From Gammaproteobacteria bacterium (GTDB taxonomy: Bacteria; Pseudomonadota; Gammaproteobacteria; Pseudomonadales; Pseudohongiellaceae): a stretch of DNA of 64,000 nt. Shown in pieces: positions 9,392 to 19,070 of the stretch. The first letter of the stretch is position 1; the number at the start of each line of letters is the position of its first letter. The position numbers and the translations under genes were made by a program. The DNA is taken from NCBI GenBank assembly GCA_002711845.1, contig PASF01000002.1:581829-645828 (forward strand), in the 5' to 3' direction. Below the pieces are notes generated by a model. That model worked only from the letters and a program-made list of their open reading frames with translations, was not told the DNA's origin and did no database searches.

Positions 9392-10153
9392 TTATATGTC
9401 CATTTTATTAAAGACAAAGCGCGGCAAGTGACGGATGATCATCATGATCAACCACCACTTACCGGGCGCATAGACGACAGGACTGCCTTTGCTCACGCCG
9501 CGCACAATAGTGGCAGCGACGCTCTCGACGCTGGCCAGGCTGGCGCCATCCTGTTTCAGATGTGCTGTCATGGGCGTATCGGTGGGGCCTGGTTTGATCA
9601 ACACAACCTTGACATTGCTGCCCGCCAGCCGGTGCTGAAGTCCTTGTGCGTAGCGGGAGACCAGCCCTTTGGCTGCACCGTAGACATAATTCGATTTGCG
9701 ACCGCGATCCCCGGCAACCGACCCGATAATGGCAATGGTGCCGGTATTGACAGCCTGCATGTGCCCGGCAAAGGCCTCGGCGAACAGCACTGGCGACAGT
9801 CCGTTGATCTGCATGGCGTCAGCGGCCAGCGTCAGGTCTTGCTGGCACAGTTGCTGATCCGGCAGCGTGCCATGGGCGATCAGCACAATATCAGGCGTGC
9901 CACCTGCCACAATATCTGCCACGGTTTTAGCGATGGCCTCTGCGCGGCTGAAGTCCGCACACAGGATCTGGCTGGTGGCCGCCGGGTTGCGCACGCTGAG
10001 ATCGCCGGCAATCGCATTGAGCCGGTTCTGATCCCGGCCCAGCAGGACGAATTGCAGTGACTCGTGGCCAGCCTGCCCAGCCCACTGACGCGCGCAGTGT
10101 TCAGCGATGGCGGAGCTGGCGCCGATGATAACGATGCGTGTACTGTCTGTCAT
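9392..10153 (-). CDS. Short-chain dehydrogenase, DprE2-like
   Basis: A 253-residue SDR with nucleotide motif GASSAIAE (about 11-18), an IIGSVAGDRG serine region and catalytic YGAAK. GASSAIA in place of the usual TGxxxGIG, and the direct neighbourhood of a DprE1-like flavoenzyme, fit DprE2, the NADH-dependent reductase that converts decaprenylphosphoryl-2-keto-ribose to the arabinose form. An AAGG ribosome site lies before the ATG. It lies between the DprE1-like gene (27 bases upstream) and the membrane-protein gene (12 bases downstream). Pathway assignment rests on homology plus context. Confidence 0.82.
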   Translation of the reverse strand: MTDSTRIVIIGASSAIAEHCARQWAGQAGHESLQFVLLGRDQNRLNAIAGDLSVRNPAATSQILCADFSRAEAIAKTVADIVAGGTPDIVLIAHGTLPDQQLCQQDLTLAADAMQINGLSPVLFAEAFAGHMQAVNTGTIAIIGSVAGDRGRKSNYVYGAAKGLVSRYAQGLQHRLAGSNVKVVLIKPGPTDTPMTAHLKQDGASLASVESVAATIVRGVSKGSPVVYAPGKWWLIMMIIRHLPRFVFNKMDI

Positions 10154-10180
10154 AACCGATACCTTATTTGTTTGACGGGG

Positions 10181-11509
10181 TCAGGAGCCCAGCAGCCGCC
10201 GTGACATGGCTGAGCTGATGCCTGGGTCGCGGAATGCTGAAAATTCTTGCAGACCAGACGCGTACCCCTCAGCGAACATCTGTGCCGGCATGCGGGCATC
10301 CTTGGCAGCATAAAGGCGACCACCAGCCTGCGTCACAATGTCATCCAGCCGGGCAAACAGCCGTTCGGTTCGCGCGCCTTTGTTGGGGAAATCCAGTGCC
10401 AGCGTTGCGCCCGCCAAGGGGAAACTCAACAGGCCGGCAGCGGGGCGCTCGGCAAACGTCTTGAGGACGGCCAGAAACGACCCGTCGCCGGCAGCAGCAA
10501 TGGCAGCCAGCATATCAGCGATGGCCGGTCTGGCGGTTTTACGCGGTACCACGCACTGATACTGGAAGAAGCCGCGCCGGCCGTACATGCGATTCCAGTG
10601 TTGAATCTTGTCCAGCGGGTAGAAAAAGCTCTGGTAGTGCGCCGCGCTGATACCGGCCTTACGCGCATTCATGTGGTAGTAGGCCGCATTGAAGGGGCGC
10701 AGGCTGAGTTTGTTGACCAGGGACAGGGGCGGCGTTACCGGCATATTGAGCGCTGACGGCGTGCGCGTTCCGGGTGCCGTCAGCTGTTTTTCTGTCAGCT
10801 CGGCCTCACTGGTGTGATTGGCGCGCAGGAAGATGCCGCGTGTCTGCGGTCCGGTCAGGCAGTCAATCCACGATACGGTATGTTCCCAATCGGTTTCTGA
10901 GCGATCAGCAAGGGAAAAAAAATCGTCCAGACTGGTAAATGGCACGGTATCGGTCAAAAGCCAGGGGCTGTCGATGCGCCTTAGCCGGATTTGTGCAGTA
11001 CTGATGACGCCGGTCAGGCCCAGACCGCCTATGGTGGCTTTGAACAGATCGGCATGGTGGTCACGATTGCAGTCCAGGGTGCTGCCGTCGGTTCGCGCAA
11101 TCCTGAAACTGGTGACATGCTCCCCAAACGTCCCCATGACATGGTGGTTCTTGCCATGGACATCGTTGGCTATTGCGCCGCCGACAGTGATCAATTGCGT
11201 GCCGGGTGTCACAGGAAGCATCCAGCCGCGGGGCACCAGGCAATCCTGAATTTCCTTCAGTGTCACGCCTGCTTCACAGCTCAGAATGCCGGTGCCCTGG
11301 TCAAAGCTGATAAACCGGTTCATGCGCCGGGTCTGCCACAAGGTGCCTGCCGGGTTCAGACAGACATCGCCGTAGCTGCGGCCCATGCCGTAGCTGATGC
11401 CGGGCAATCCGTGCTGAATCGACTGCACCAGCGTCCGGTGATCTGCGAGCGGCACAACCTCATGTGGGTGTTCAGCAAGGCGGCCCCAGGACGCAATTTT
11501 CATAAACAT
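10181..11509 (-). CDS. FAD-binding oxidoreductase, DprE1-like
   Basis: A 442-residue flavoenzyme of the vanillyl-alcohol-oxidase/PCMH fold. MGRSYGD near residue 42 and the segment PGTQLITVGGAIANDVHGKN followed by HH closely follow the FAD-contact region of mycobacterial DprE1. That enzyme oxidises the 2'-OH of decaprenylphosphoryl-ribose. The first Met at 11509 is followed by a second one two codons later (MKIASWGR), so the start may be 11503. With the DprE2-like and UbiA-like neighbours it would complete a ribose-to-arabinose epimerisation on a lipid carrier. The gene is 16 bases from the UbiA fusion. Confidence 0.85.
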   Translation of the reverse strand: MFMKIASWGRLAEHPHEVVPLADHRTLVQSIQHGLPGISYGMGRSYGDVCLNPAGTLWQTRRMNRFISFDQGTGILSCEAGVTLKEIQDCLVPRGWMLPVTPGTQLITVGGAIANDVHGKNHHVMGTFGEHVTSFRIARTDGSTLDCNRDHHADLFKATIGGLGLTGVISTAQIRLRRIDSPWLLTDTVPFTSLDDFFSLADRSETDWEHTVSWIDCLTGPQTRGIFLRANHTSEAELTEKQLTAPGTRTPSALNMPVTPPLSLVNKLSLRPFNAAYYHMNARKAGISAAHYQSFFYPLDKIQHWNRMYGRRGFFQYQCVVPRKTARPAIADMLAAIAAAGDGSFLAVLKTFAERPAAGLLSFPLAGATLALDFPNKGARTERLFARLDDIVTQAGGRLYAAKDARMPAQMFAEGYASGLQEFSAFRDPGISSAMSRRLLGS

Positions 11510-11525
11510 GCACCGTTGTCCATGG

Positions 11526-12947
11526 TCAGGCCACCGATCCGATCACCAGCACCACCGCGAACCCAAGCCCGGACAGCAGGCTGGCCTTGTCCTTGACCGC
11601 GAACACCAGCGGGTCGTCGTGCATATTGCCACGACTGGCCTGCATCCACATCCAGCTGACCCAGAACAGCATGAATGGAATGGCAGCCCACACCAGGGTG
11701 GGATTACGATAAAGCTCCAATACTTCCTCGCTGTTCAGGTACAGCGCCAGCACCATCACCGCCACATAACCGGATGTGACCCCAAGGGTCTGAATCAGGG
11801 GGGCGTCACTGGTGAAATAGCCACGACCATGCGCTTTGACGGCGCCGCTTTCTGCCTGCAAGGCCAATTCGGCGTAGCGTTTGACGAAGGCCAGCGACAG
11901 GAACAGAAAAACCGATTCCGCCAGCAGCCAGAAGGACAGGTCCAGGCTGGCAGCGGCAGTGCCGGCGACAATGCGCAGCGTGTACAGCATGGCCAGCGTC
12001 AGACAGTCAACCAGCATCAGTCTTTTGAGCCCAAAGGAATAGGCGCAGGTCAGGGCCAGATAAACCAGCAGCCATTGCAGGAAGGCCACATTGACCCAGA
12101 GTGCCAGGGCGATGCCGGATGCCAGTAAAAATGGCATCAACACCGCGCCCTGCCATGCCGGAATCAGGCCTGAAGCGAACGGACGACTGCGTTTCCGGGG
12201 GTGCAGGCGGTCACTTTCCAGATCCAGCAGGTCATTGGTGATATAGACTGCTGATGCACACAAACTGAAGGCGCAAAAAGCCAGTACCAGGGATAACCAG
12301 GTACCCAGGTCACTGAATTGATGAGCCGCGATCAGGGGAATAAACAACAACAGGTTCTTCAGCCACTGGTGTGCGCGAATCACTCGCAACCAGGTCAGCA
12401 TGCCGCTGGCGCGCAGTGGAAACTCATGCTCGATATCGCACACGGCGCGCGCCCGGTCACTCAGCCCGCTGGCCCCATTGACCACGACTGCGCGGTGCGC
12501 CACGCTCCATACCGCCAGATCCTTGTCACAGTTGCCCACGTAGACAAATCCGGTCGCGGCAAAGCGTGCGGTCAACGCCTCCGCTTTACGCGGGCCTGAG
12601 AGATTGGTCTCGCCATCGCTGGCCATGACCTCATCAAACAGTTGCAGGTGATCGGCGATGGATTGGGCAATCGACTGGTGCGACGCTGTGCAAAGTATGA
12701 GTCTGCGCCCGGCATCCTTCTGCTGGCGCAGCCAGGTCAGCAATGCTTCGTTATAGGGCAGGCTGGCGGGATCAAACCGGGAACGATCAGCCAGGCGCTG
12801 CTTGAGAACAGCTTTGCCGCGGGCCAGCCAGAGCGGGATGAACAGTGTCGCCCACGGCCGCTCACGCAGCACCTTGAGTGCTGATTCATGAAGCATGTCC
12901 GTGTGGATCAGCGTACCGTCCAGGTCGACTACCAGCGGTTGATTCAA
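11526..12947 (-). CDS. HAD phosphatase fused to UbiA prenyltransferase, DPPR synthase-like
   Basis: A 473-residue two-domain protein. Residues about 1-190 are a HAD hydrolase: DLDGT with the nucleophile Asp at residue 8, LCTAS as motif II, and GNCDKDLAVW as the acidic motif. Residues about 195-473 are a UbiA-type membrane prenyltransferase with about eight helices. NDLLDLESDR provides the Mg-pyrophosphate-binding acidic cluster and is followed by KRSRP. In mycobacteria the UbiA homologue joins phosphoribose from PRPP to decaprenyl phosphate, and a separate phosphatase then removes the 5-phosphate. Here a HAD domain on the same chain could do the second step, which is inference. It is the first gene of the seven-gene operon. 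Confidence 0.85.
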   Translation of the reverse strand: MNQPLVVDLDGTLIHTDMLHESALKVLRERPWATLFIPLWLARGKAVLKQRLADRSRFDPASLPYNEALLTWLRQQKDAGRRLILCTASHQSIAQSIADHLQLFDEVMASDGETNLSGPRKAEALTARFAATGFVYVGNCDKDLAVWSVAHRAVVVNGASGLSDRARAVCDIEHEFPLRASGMLTWLRVIRAHQWLKNLLLFIPLIAAHQFSDLGTWLSLVLAFCAFSLCASAVYITNDLLDLESDRLHPRKRSRPFASGLIPAWQGAVLMPFLLASGIALALWVNVAFLQWLLVYLALTCAYSFGLKRLMLVDCLTLAMLYTLRIVAGTAAASLDLSFWLLAESVFLFLSLAFVKRYAELALQAESGAVKAHGRGYFTSDAPLIQTLGVTSGYVAVMVLALYLNSEEVLELYRNPTLVWAAIPFMLFWVSWMWMQASRGNMHDDPLVFAVKDKASLLSGLGFAVVLVIGSVA

Positions 12948-13027
12948 GCCATGGCCTCCCGTGAAAGCCGTCAGGTTATCAGATTTGGCAGTCTGTGGGA
13001 ATTTTTTGCAGCACTAGCGCTGGGCGA

Positions 13028-15319
13028 TCATCCACCGGTATCGCCGTCATCCAGCACTTTACGGACTTTGGCGGCCAGTTCCTGGCGACGATAGGGTTTG
13101 TTCAGCAGGTGCACGCCCCGATCGAGGCGCCCGTGATGGACGATGGCATTCTCGGTGTAACCTGAGGTAAACAGCACCTTGATGCCGGGGCGCAATGTTA
13201 AAGCCAGGTCGGCGAGCTGGCGCCCGTTCATGGTGCCGGGCATGACGATGTCAGTGAACAGCAGGTCAATGTTGCTCAGCTGCTTCAGCATGTCCTGCGC
13301 CTCATCGGCGTTGCTCGCCGCGTGGACCCGGTAACCGAGCGCCTGCAGTTGTCCGGTCACATGTTCGCGTACCAGGGGATCATCCTCGACCACCAGGATA
13401 CTCTCCTGTCCGCCTTCGATGGCCAGTGCCAGGTGTCCGTCATAAACGCCAGAGCCTGCCGAGACGGCGCGTGGCAGGTACAGCTTGACCGTCGTACCTT
13501 CATTGATTTCGGAATAGATTTTGACATGCCCGCCGCTTTGTTTGGCGAAACCAAACACCATGCTTAAGCCAAGACCGCTGCCTTTGCCAATCTGCTTGGT
13601 AGTAAAAAACGGTTCAAAGGCTTTGCTGACAACATCCGGCGTCATGCCACTGCCGGAATCCGATACCGATACCATGACATATTGTCCGGCCACGACTTCG
13701 TCGTGGCCGTCTGCATAGGTCTGATCCAGCAGCGTGTTGCATGTCTCTATGGTCAGTTTGCCGCCGTCGGGCATGGCGTCACGGGCGTTGATGGCCAGGT
13801 TGAGCAGGGCGCCCTCAAGTTGCCCCGGGTCCACCTCGGACAACCACAAGCCCCCCGCGTAGACGTTTTCGATATCGATGCTTTCCGGCAGGGTGCGGCG
13901 CAGCAGACTGTCCATACTCTGGATCAGTTTGTTGATATTGACGTTTTGCGGGTCCAGCGGCTGTCGCCGCGAAAACGCCAGCAGTCGACTGGTCAGTTCG
14001 GCACCGCGCTCGGCAGCAGTGGCGGTCATCTCCGCCAGGATCCGCAATTGCTGCTGGTCAGTAAGCTGCTCGGTGAGCAGTTCGGCATTGCCGAGAATAA
14101 CGGTCAGCAGATTGTTGAAGTCGTGCGCAACGCCGCCGGTGAGCTGGCCCACTGCTTCCAGCTTCTGCGCCTGGCGCAGCCGCTCATCCATTTCCTTGCG
14201 ATCAGTGATATCCATCATGCTGCCGACCATGCGAACGGCAAGGCCGTCGGTGTTGCGGATGACAAAGCCGCGATCAACGACAGTTCGCACAGATCCGTCG
14301 GCATGCATGAAACGGTATTGGTCCTGCCAGCCCGTAGCGGTACCTTTAATGACGGTGGTGATGCCATTCATTACCCGGGCCCGGTCATGCTCGTGGATGT
14401 TCTTACTCCAGGCGCCTGAACCCTGGTCGCTGGTGATCATGTCATGGCCATAGACGCTGAGCATGTTGTCGTTCCACCAGATCGTGTCATGCAGCAGATC
14501 CCAGTCCCAGATGACGTCACTGGTCGCTCTGGCGATGAGGTTGAATCGTTCGTTACTGATGCGCAGGGTTTCTTCGTTGCTCACGCGCTCGGTGACATCG
14601 CGAAAATAAACCGCGAGCCCCTCCGGTGTCGGATAGGCGCTGACCTCAAACCACGCGCTCAAGGGTTCCGGATAGAACTCGGTAAAGCGCACGGTGCGCT
14701 GTTCGCTGACCGCCTGCTCGTAGCAGCGTCGGAAATCCGAATCGCTCGCGGCCGGGAATTCGTCCCAGATGCACTTGCCCAGCAGGTCATCCCGGCGCCG
14801 TGCCAGCAGAATTTCCGCCTGCGTATTCATGAAACCGAAGCACCAGTCATGGTCAATCAGGAAAAAGCCATCACTGATGTTTTCCATGGTCTGCTGCAAT
14901 TGGCGAGACAATAGCTCGGTGCGCTCGCGTGCGCCGATCAGCTCCGAAATATCCTGAAATGCGCCATGGACAGCCACTATCTTGCCGGTATCATCCTTGA
15001 CTGCCTCACCGATGGTGCGTGCCCATAACGTCCGGCCTTTGCCAGTAATAAACTGGACAACTTCGTCAAAGGCAGTGCCGTGCTGCGCGCATTGCGCAAA
15101 AACCGCCTGGATTCGGTTGCGGTGCTCTGGCGGCGCATAGAATGCAATGGCTTCGTCTACCGTGGGCTGAAAATCCGGTGCCACCTCGTGAATGATCCGG
15201 GTCTCTGCTGACCAGTGCACCTGGTGGTTGATCAAATCGACCTTCCACCCCCCAAGCTTTGCCGCAGAACCGGCAATTCTCAGCAGGTCGCTCATCTCAT
15301 CCAGGTTCGTGCGATTCAT
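13028..15319 (-). CDS. Hybrid sensor histidine kinase with three PAS domains and a receiver
   Basis: The start is taken at the ATG at 15319 ([10 protein letters not shown]), one base after the stop of the EAL gene; a longer frame would run into that gene. The 763 residues hold PAS-like domains at about 10-130, 145-245 and 255-375. The HisKA motif [11 protein letters not shown] has His399, and the ATPase has its G boxes (DSGSGMT and [13 protein letters not shown]). A receiver from about 640 carries TDIVMPG. No membrane segment is visible, so it is a cytoplasmic sensor. The FNN variant after the histidine is typical of hybrid kinases. It probably signals with the adjacent REC-EAL protein. Confidence 0.9.
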   Translation of the reverse strand: MNRTNLDEMSDLLRIAGSAAKLGGWKVDLINHQVHWSAETRIIHEVAPDFQPTVDEAIAFYAPPEHRNRIQAVFAQCAQHGTAFDEVVQFITGKGRTLWARTIGEAVKDDTGKIVAVHGAFQDISELIGARERTELLSRQLQQTMENISDGFFLIDHDWCFGFMNTQAEILLARRRDDLLGKCIWDEFPAASDSDFRRCYEQAVSEQRTVRFTEFYPEPLSAWFEVSAYPTPEGLAVYFRDVTERVSNEETLRISNERFNLIARATSDVIWDWDLLHDTIWWNDNMLSVYGHDMITSDQGSGAWSKNIHEHDRARVMNGITTVIKGTATGWQDQYRFMHADGSVRTVVDRGFVIRNTDGLAVRMVGSMMDITDRKEMDERLRQAQKLEAVGQLTGGVAHDFNNLLTVILGNAELLTEQLTDQQQLRILAEMTATAAERGAELTSRLLAFSRRQPLDPQNVNINKLIQSMDSLLRRTLPESIDIENVYAGGLWLSEVDPGQLEGALLNLAINARDAMPDGGKLTIETCNTLLDQTYADGHDEVVAGQYVMVSVSDSGSGMTPDVVSKAFEPFFTTKQIGKGSGLGLSMVFGFAKQSGGHVKIYSEINEGTTVKLYLPRAVSAGSGVYDGHLALAIEGGQESILVVEDDPLVREHVTGQLQALGYRVHAASNADEAQDMLKQLSNIDLLFTDIVMPGTMNGRQLADLALTLRPGIKVLFTSGYTENAIVHHGRLDRGVHLLNKPYRRQELAAKVRKVLDDGDTGG

Positions 15320-15320
15320 A

Positions 15321-16532
15321 TCAGTTACCCCAACCGCTGTCCCGGTCGCGGAGCCACTGCAGCGCCGCCTCGGGCGACATCGGGCGTCCGATAAAAAATC
15401 CCTGTGCGTGGGTGCAGCCCAGATCCCGCAGGAATTGCAATGACCAGGCGTCTTCAACGCCCTCGGCAGTGACATTCAGGTCGAGCGCCTTGGCCAGGCT
15501 GATCACCGCAGCGGCGATTTTCTGAGCCTCGATAGAAGTCGATGCCGACATGACAAACATCTTGTCGATTTTCATTTCCGAAAATGGCAGGCGTGCCAGC
15601 TGCACCAGAGACGAATAACCGACACCAAAGTCGTCGATGGACAAATGGAAACCCTTGATGCGGAACTGGGTCAGGTACTCGAGCGCGGCAACCGGATTTT
15701 CCATGCTGCTGGTTTCGGTTATCTCCAGCGTCACCTGCGCAGGCGCAACGCCATAGCGGGCGCAGGCTTGCTGTATCCAGGCCGGGAACTGGGCATCGGC
15801 CAGCACTATCGCCGACATGTTGATTGACAGCATCAGGTCGGAGTTCAGAAAGTTGTCGGCAAACCAGGCCAGGCTTAGATCAAACACCTGTCTTGTCAAT
15901 TCGGCGATGTGACCGTGCTGCTCGGCCAGCGCGATGAACTGATCCGGGAAAATCATGCCACGCTCGGGGTGCTGCCAGCGCACCAGACTTTCAAACCCCA
16001 CCGCCTTCTCGGTGCCACAGGCTATCTTGGGTTGAAAGTGCACGCACAGCTGCTTCATGGTCAGCGCTGTTGCCAGCATGTCCGCGCTGACCGGTGCCAT
16101 ATGGCCGACGCCAGCGAACGCCCGTTTCTGGTCGGCGGGTTCCTGGTGCAACAGGCTGCGCAGCTTGGCCGGCGTGAAGGGTTTGGGAAGCACGCCAGAG
16201 ACACGCAGGCCATTTTCTTCAGCTGCCCGGCTGGCAGCTTCCAGCACCCGTCCGCCCAGGCCGCTGGTGACAATGACAATGCCCTGGTGGCCCGAAAGAG
16301 CGAGTCGGTGCAGGGTTTCCACGCCATCCACATCCGGCATGACCAGGTCGACAATCAAGTGTGATGGCTGCCAGTCAGTCACCAGCCGGAAGAATTCCTC
16401 TGATTGCGTGGTCGAGCGGGTTTCAAAGCCTGCGCGACCTGCTATTGCGCAAATGGTGGTATTGACGTTGATATCGTCATCAAGCACCAGCAGGCGCATG
16501 ACGGCAGTTGTACTGTTCTCTGTGGCCTCCAT
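15321..16532 (-). CDS. Response regulator with EAL domain, c-di-GMP phosphodiesterase
   Basis: A 403-residue protein. The receiver (about 12-130) has acidic residues DDD, phospho-acceptor Asp62 in VDLVMPD and lysine in LPKPF. The EAL domain (about 150-395) reads ESL instead of EAL, but its other metal and catalytic positions look present: the N of SINMS, the E of EITETS, DDFG, the K of MKIDKMF, E of AEGVED and Q of AQGFFIG. It should therefore hydrolyse c-di-GMP to pGpG. It overlaps no gene and is transcribed divergently from the TonB receptor. The Pho-box array lies 26-76 bases upstream of its start. Confidence 0.9.
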   Translation of the reverse strand: MEATENSTTAVMRLLVLDDDINVNTTICAIAGRAGFETRSTTQSEEFFRLVTDWQPSHLIVDLVMPDVDGVETLHRLALSGHQGIVIVTSGLGGRVLEAASRAAEENGLRVSGVLPKPFTPAKLRSLLHQEPADQKRAFAGVGHMAPVSADMLATALTMKQLCVHFQPKIACGTEKAVGFESLVRWQHPERGMIFPDQFIALAEQHGHIAELTRQVFDLSLAWFADNFLNSDLMLSINMSAIVLADAQFPAWIQQACARYGVAPAQVTLEITETSSMENPVAALEYLTQFRIKGFHLSIDDFGVGYSSLVQLARLPFSEMKIDKMFVMSASTSIEAQKIAAAVISLAKALDLNVTAEGVEDAWSLQFLRDLGCTHAQGFFIGRPMSPEAALQWLRDRDSGWGN

Positions 16533-16557
16533 GGCGTCTCCTTTCCGGCAAGTATCA

Positions 16558-16608
16558 CTGTCATGTTCCTGTTACAAAACTGTTATCGAACTGTCGTTCG
16601 GTTGTAAT
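16558..16608 (+). promoter_or_regulatory. Array of five Pho-box half sites (PhoB operator)
   Basis: Five 7-base repeats begin exactly 11 bases apart: CTGTCAT (16558), CTGTTAC (16569), CTGTTAT (16580), CTGTCGT (16591) and TTGTAAT (16602). The 4-base spacers are GTTC, AAAA, CGAA and TCGG. PhoB binds direct repeats of CTGTCAT with 4-base A/T-rich spacers. A -10-like TACAGT starts at 16619, 10 bases after the last repeat, the spacing used by PhoB-activated promoters. Orientation points to the receptor gene at 16660. The first two to four repeats match best. Confidence 0.8.
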
Positions 16609-16659
16609 AGACAGGCCTTACAGTACCGGCTCCAAATACACTATCTGGGGTTTTACCTA

Positions 16660-19014
16660 ATGACAACCAAAAAATTATATCACGGCGTCTGCCTAGCTCT
16701 CGGCACGCTGGCAGCGGCGCCGCTGGCGCTGGCACAGAGCACACCTGCAGTGGAAGAAATGGTCGTGACGTCGCAAATGCGCACTTTCGCCAGCAGCTCG
16801 GTAACAGAAGAAATGCTGGATCAGGTGTCAGGTGCGTCCAGCGTGTTGGGCGCCATCGATTATATCCCCGGGGTTCTGGTTAACGAGGGTGATGCCTTCG
16901 GCGGTGATGACTGGTCCACAACCATCAGCATCCGCGGCTTTCAGGTCAGCCTGGACGAACAGCAGCTGGGCATGACCATCGATGGCATACCCAACGGCAA
17001 CTCCAATTACGGCGGCGGCTCCAAGGCCAACCGTTTTCTGGATACGGAAAACCTCGCCGCTGTCGATGTCGTTCAGGGTACCTCCGATATCGCCTCCTGG
17101 TCGCACGAGGCGCTGGGCGGCAGCATGAACTTTCGCAGTATTGATCCGACGCGTGAAGCCGGTCTGACGGCGTCAACCACATTCGGTGACAACAACGCAC
17201 GCAAGATATTCGCGCGCTACAACACCGGCGAAATCATGGCGAACACCTATGCGTGGATCAGCATGTCCGGCTCGGACATTGACTCCTGGATTGACGGTTC
17301 AGGTGAGTCCAATCGCGATCACATCGCTGCCAAACTCAAGGGTTACTATGACAATTTTGAGCTGACTGGCTACATTTCCTACGATGAAGCGCATGAAGAC
17401 AACTATCAGCGTGTCACGCCACAGGAATTCAGGGAAGATCCAACCTGGGATCGCCTGACCGGCAACTGGACGGGTATTCCTCACGTCGACCAGCTGTACC
17501 GTCGCGCCTGGTCTACCCTGCGCAAGAACCTGCTGGCCTATGCAAAAGCGGATTTTGAAGTGTCTGGTATCGATTTCAGCACCTCGGTTTACCACCACGA
17601 CAACAGTGGCCGTGGCGACTGGATTCCGCCCTACATCGTCGATGTACGCAATGACGGTGCCGGTAACGCGCATTCCGAACTGAATACCGGTGCACCGGTT
17701 TTGGGCGGCAGCCCACTGGGTACCATTACCTTCGTTGATTCCAGTGGTCGTGCGCTGCAGCCCCGTCCGGGCTGCGAAAGCTCGCTGGTGTTCCCTTATG
17801 GCGGTGCCGGCCCGGCTTACGACCCCGCCTGTTTCCCGGCTGGCGCTGTACCGGTCAGTTCCTATCGCCACACTGTCTATGAAAAGCAGCGTACCGGCTT
17901 TGTCGCCGACTTCTCCTGGACGCAGGAACTCAGTCAGTTCGACAACACGTTGCGTGGCGGTTTCTGGTATGAAGACAATGACCGTAATGAATCGCGTGAC
18001 TGGTTAAAAGTTATTGATTCCAGAACAAGCTACAATTTTAATCACGTCCCTTACTGGACGCAGTATGACCGCAGCTTCCCTCAGGAAACCATGACCTGGT
18101 ATCTGGAAGACACCATTGTTGCGGGTCCGCTCACCGCGCGCTTGGGAGCAAAGCAGTACCTGGTTGATATGGATCGTGAAGACGAGCACCAGGGCGGACT
18201 GCGGACCGCGTCGGTCAATTCTGATTCTGACGTGCTGTTGAGTGGTGGTCTGGTATACGCGACACCGGTGGATGGGCTGGAAGCGTTTGTCGGCTACGCC
18301 GAGAGCTTCTCTTCCATCAAGGACGGCGTGCTGGAAGCCAATCAGACGGCACTGGATTCAGTTGAGCCGGAAACGGCAGACAGCATGGACCTGGGTCTGC
18401 GGTATACCACTGGCATGTTCAATGCCAGCCTGACTTACTACGATATCGAGTTTGCCAATCGCATCACCTACATTCCTGAAGGTTCCACGGACGGCATTGA
18501 TTACCTGGGTGAAAGTGACGGTGCATATGTCAACGTCGGTGGTATCGAGTCATCGGGCATCGAGGCAGCCGTGCAAGCCAGCGTCACTGAGACGCTGAGC
18601 CTGTACTTCTCCTACACCAAGAACGATTCTACCTACATCGGCACGCCGGATCCGGCGGCCAACACGTTGCTGGGTGTGTTCCCGGGCAATACCGTGTTCG
18701 GCTCCGCCGAGGACATGTTTGTCATTTCTGCCGACTGGCGACGTGACAACTTTTCCGCGGGTCTGACTTACAAAGATGTCGGTGATCGCTGGCTGAACGC
18801 CTCCAACACAACGCGCATTGACGGTTACGGTGTTGCCGATCTTTATATCGGCATGGACCTTGATCAGTACCTGGAAGGACTTGACGGTGCCAGCCTGAAA
18901 GTCAATGTCACCAACCTGACCGACAAGTCGTACATCGGTGGTGTTGCTGGCGGCTGGGGCGGCTGGATTGCACCGCCGCGCACTGCCACTGCGACCCTGA
19001 CAGTCGACTTCTAA
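16660..19014 (+). CDS. TonB-dependent receptor, likely phosphate-starvation induced
   Basis: The start is the ATG at 16660 (MTTKKLYHG), which gives a clean signal peptide ending near LALA/QS (residue 25). The open frame extends upstream, but that part lies antisense to the EAL gene. The 784-residue protein has a TonB box (VEEMVVTS, about 31-38), a plug with ISIRGF and IDGIPNG, and a barrel ending in a C-terminal Phe (LTVDF). The family actively imports large or scarce solutes. The Pho-box array in its promoter and the two exported phosphatases behind it suggest a phosphorylated organic substrate. The substrate itself is inference. Confidence 0.9.
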   Translation: MTTKKLYHGVCLALGTLAAAPLALAQSTPAVEEMVVTSQMRTFASSSVTEEMLDQVSGASSVLGAIDYIPGVLVNEGDAFGGDDWSTTISIRGFQVSLDEQQLGMTIDGIPNGNSNYGGGSKANRFLDTENLAAVDVVQGTSDIASWSHEALGGSMNFRSIDPTREAGLTASTTFGDNNARKIFARYNTGEIMANTYAWISMSGSDIDSWIDGSGESNRDHIAAKLKGYYDNFELTGYISYDEAHEDNYQRVTPQEFREDPTWDRLTGNWTGIPHVDQLYRRAWSTLRKNLLAYAKADFEVSGIDFSTSVYHHDNSGRGDWIPPYIVDVRNDGAGNAHSELNTGAPVLGGSPLGTITFVDSSGRALQPRPGCESSLVFPYGGAGPAYDPACFPAGAVPVSSYRHTVYEKQRTGFVADFSWTQELSQFDNTLRGGFWYEDNDRNESRDWLKVIDSRTSYNFNHVPYWTQYDRSFPQETMTWYLEDTIVAGPLTARLGAKQYLVDMDREDEHQGGLRTASVNSDSDVLLSGGLVYATPVDGLEAFVGYAESFSSIKDGVLEANQTALDSVEPETADSMDLGLRYTTGMFNASLTYYDIEFANRITYIPEGSTDGIDYLGESDGAYVNVGGIESSGIEAAVQASVTETLSLYFSYTKNDSTYIGTPDPAANTLLGVFPGNTVFGSAEDMFVISADWRRDNFSAGLTYKDVGDRWLNASNTTRIDGYGVADLYIGMDLDQYLEGLDGASLKVNVTNLTDKSYIGGVAGGWGGWIAPPRTATATLTVDF

Positions 19015-19037
19015 ACGGCGTTAGGTGGTTAAAACCA

Positions 19038-19070
19038 AGGCCTGCAGTGTTTGCTGCGGGCCTTTTTTTT
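19038..19070 (+). terminator. Rho-independent terminator after the TonB receptor
   Basis: AGGCCTGCAG and CTGCGGGCCT form a GC-rich stem with a short loop, directly followed by eight T (19063-19070). It sits 24 bases after the receptor stop and 43 bases before the phosphatase start. It could lower, rather than abolish, expression of the phosphatases relative to the receptor. Confidence 0.85.

Noticed and set aside
15320..15475. N-terminal extension of the hybrid kinase to 15475
   Set aside because: It would overlap 155 bases of the EAL gene, and the extra residues are low-complexity Arg-rich with no domain. The ATG at 15319 directly follows the EAL stop.
16057..16659. Open frame continuing upstream of the second TonB receptor as far as 16057
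   Set aside because: The upstream part lies antisense to the EAL gene and the Pho-box region; the ATG at 16660 gives a proper signal peptide and TonB box.
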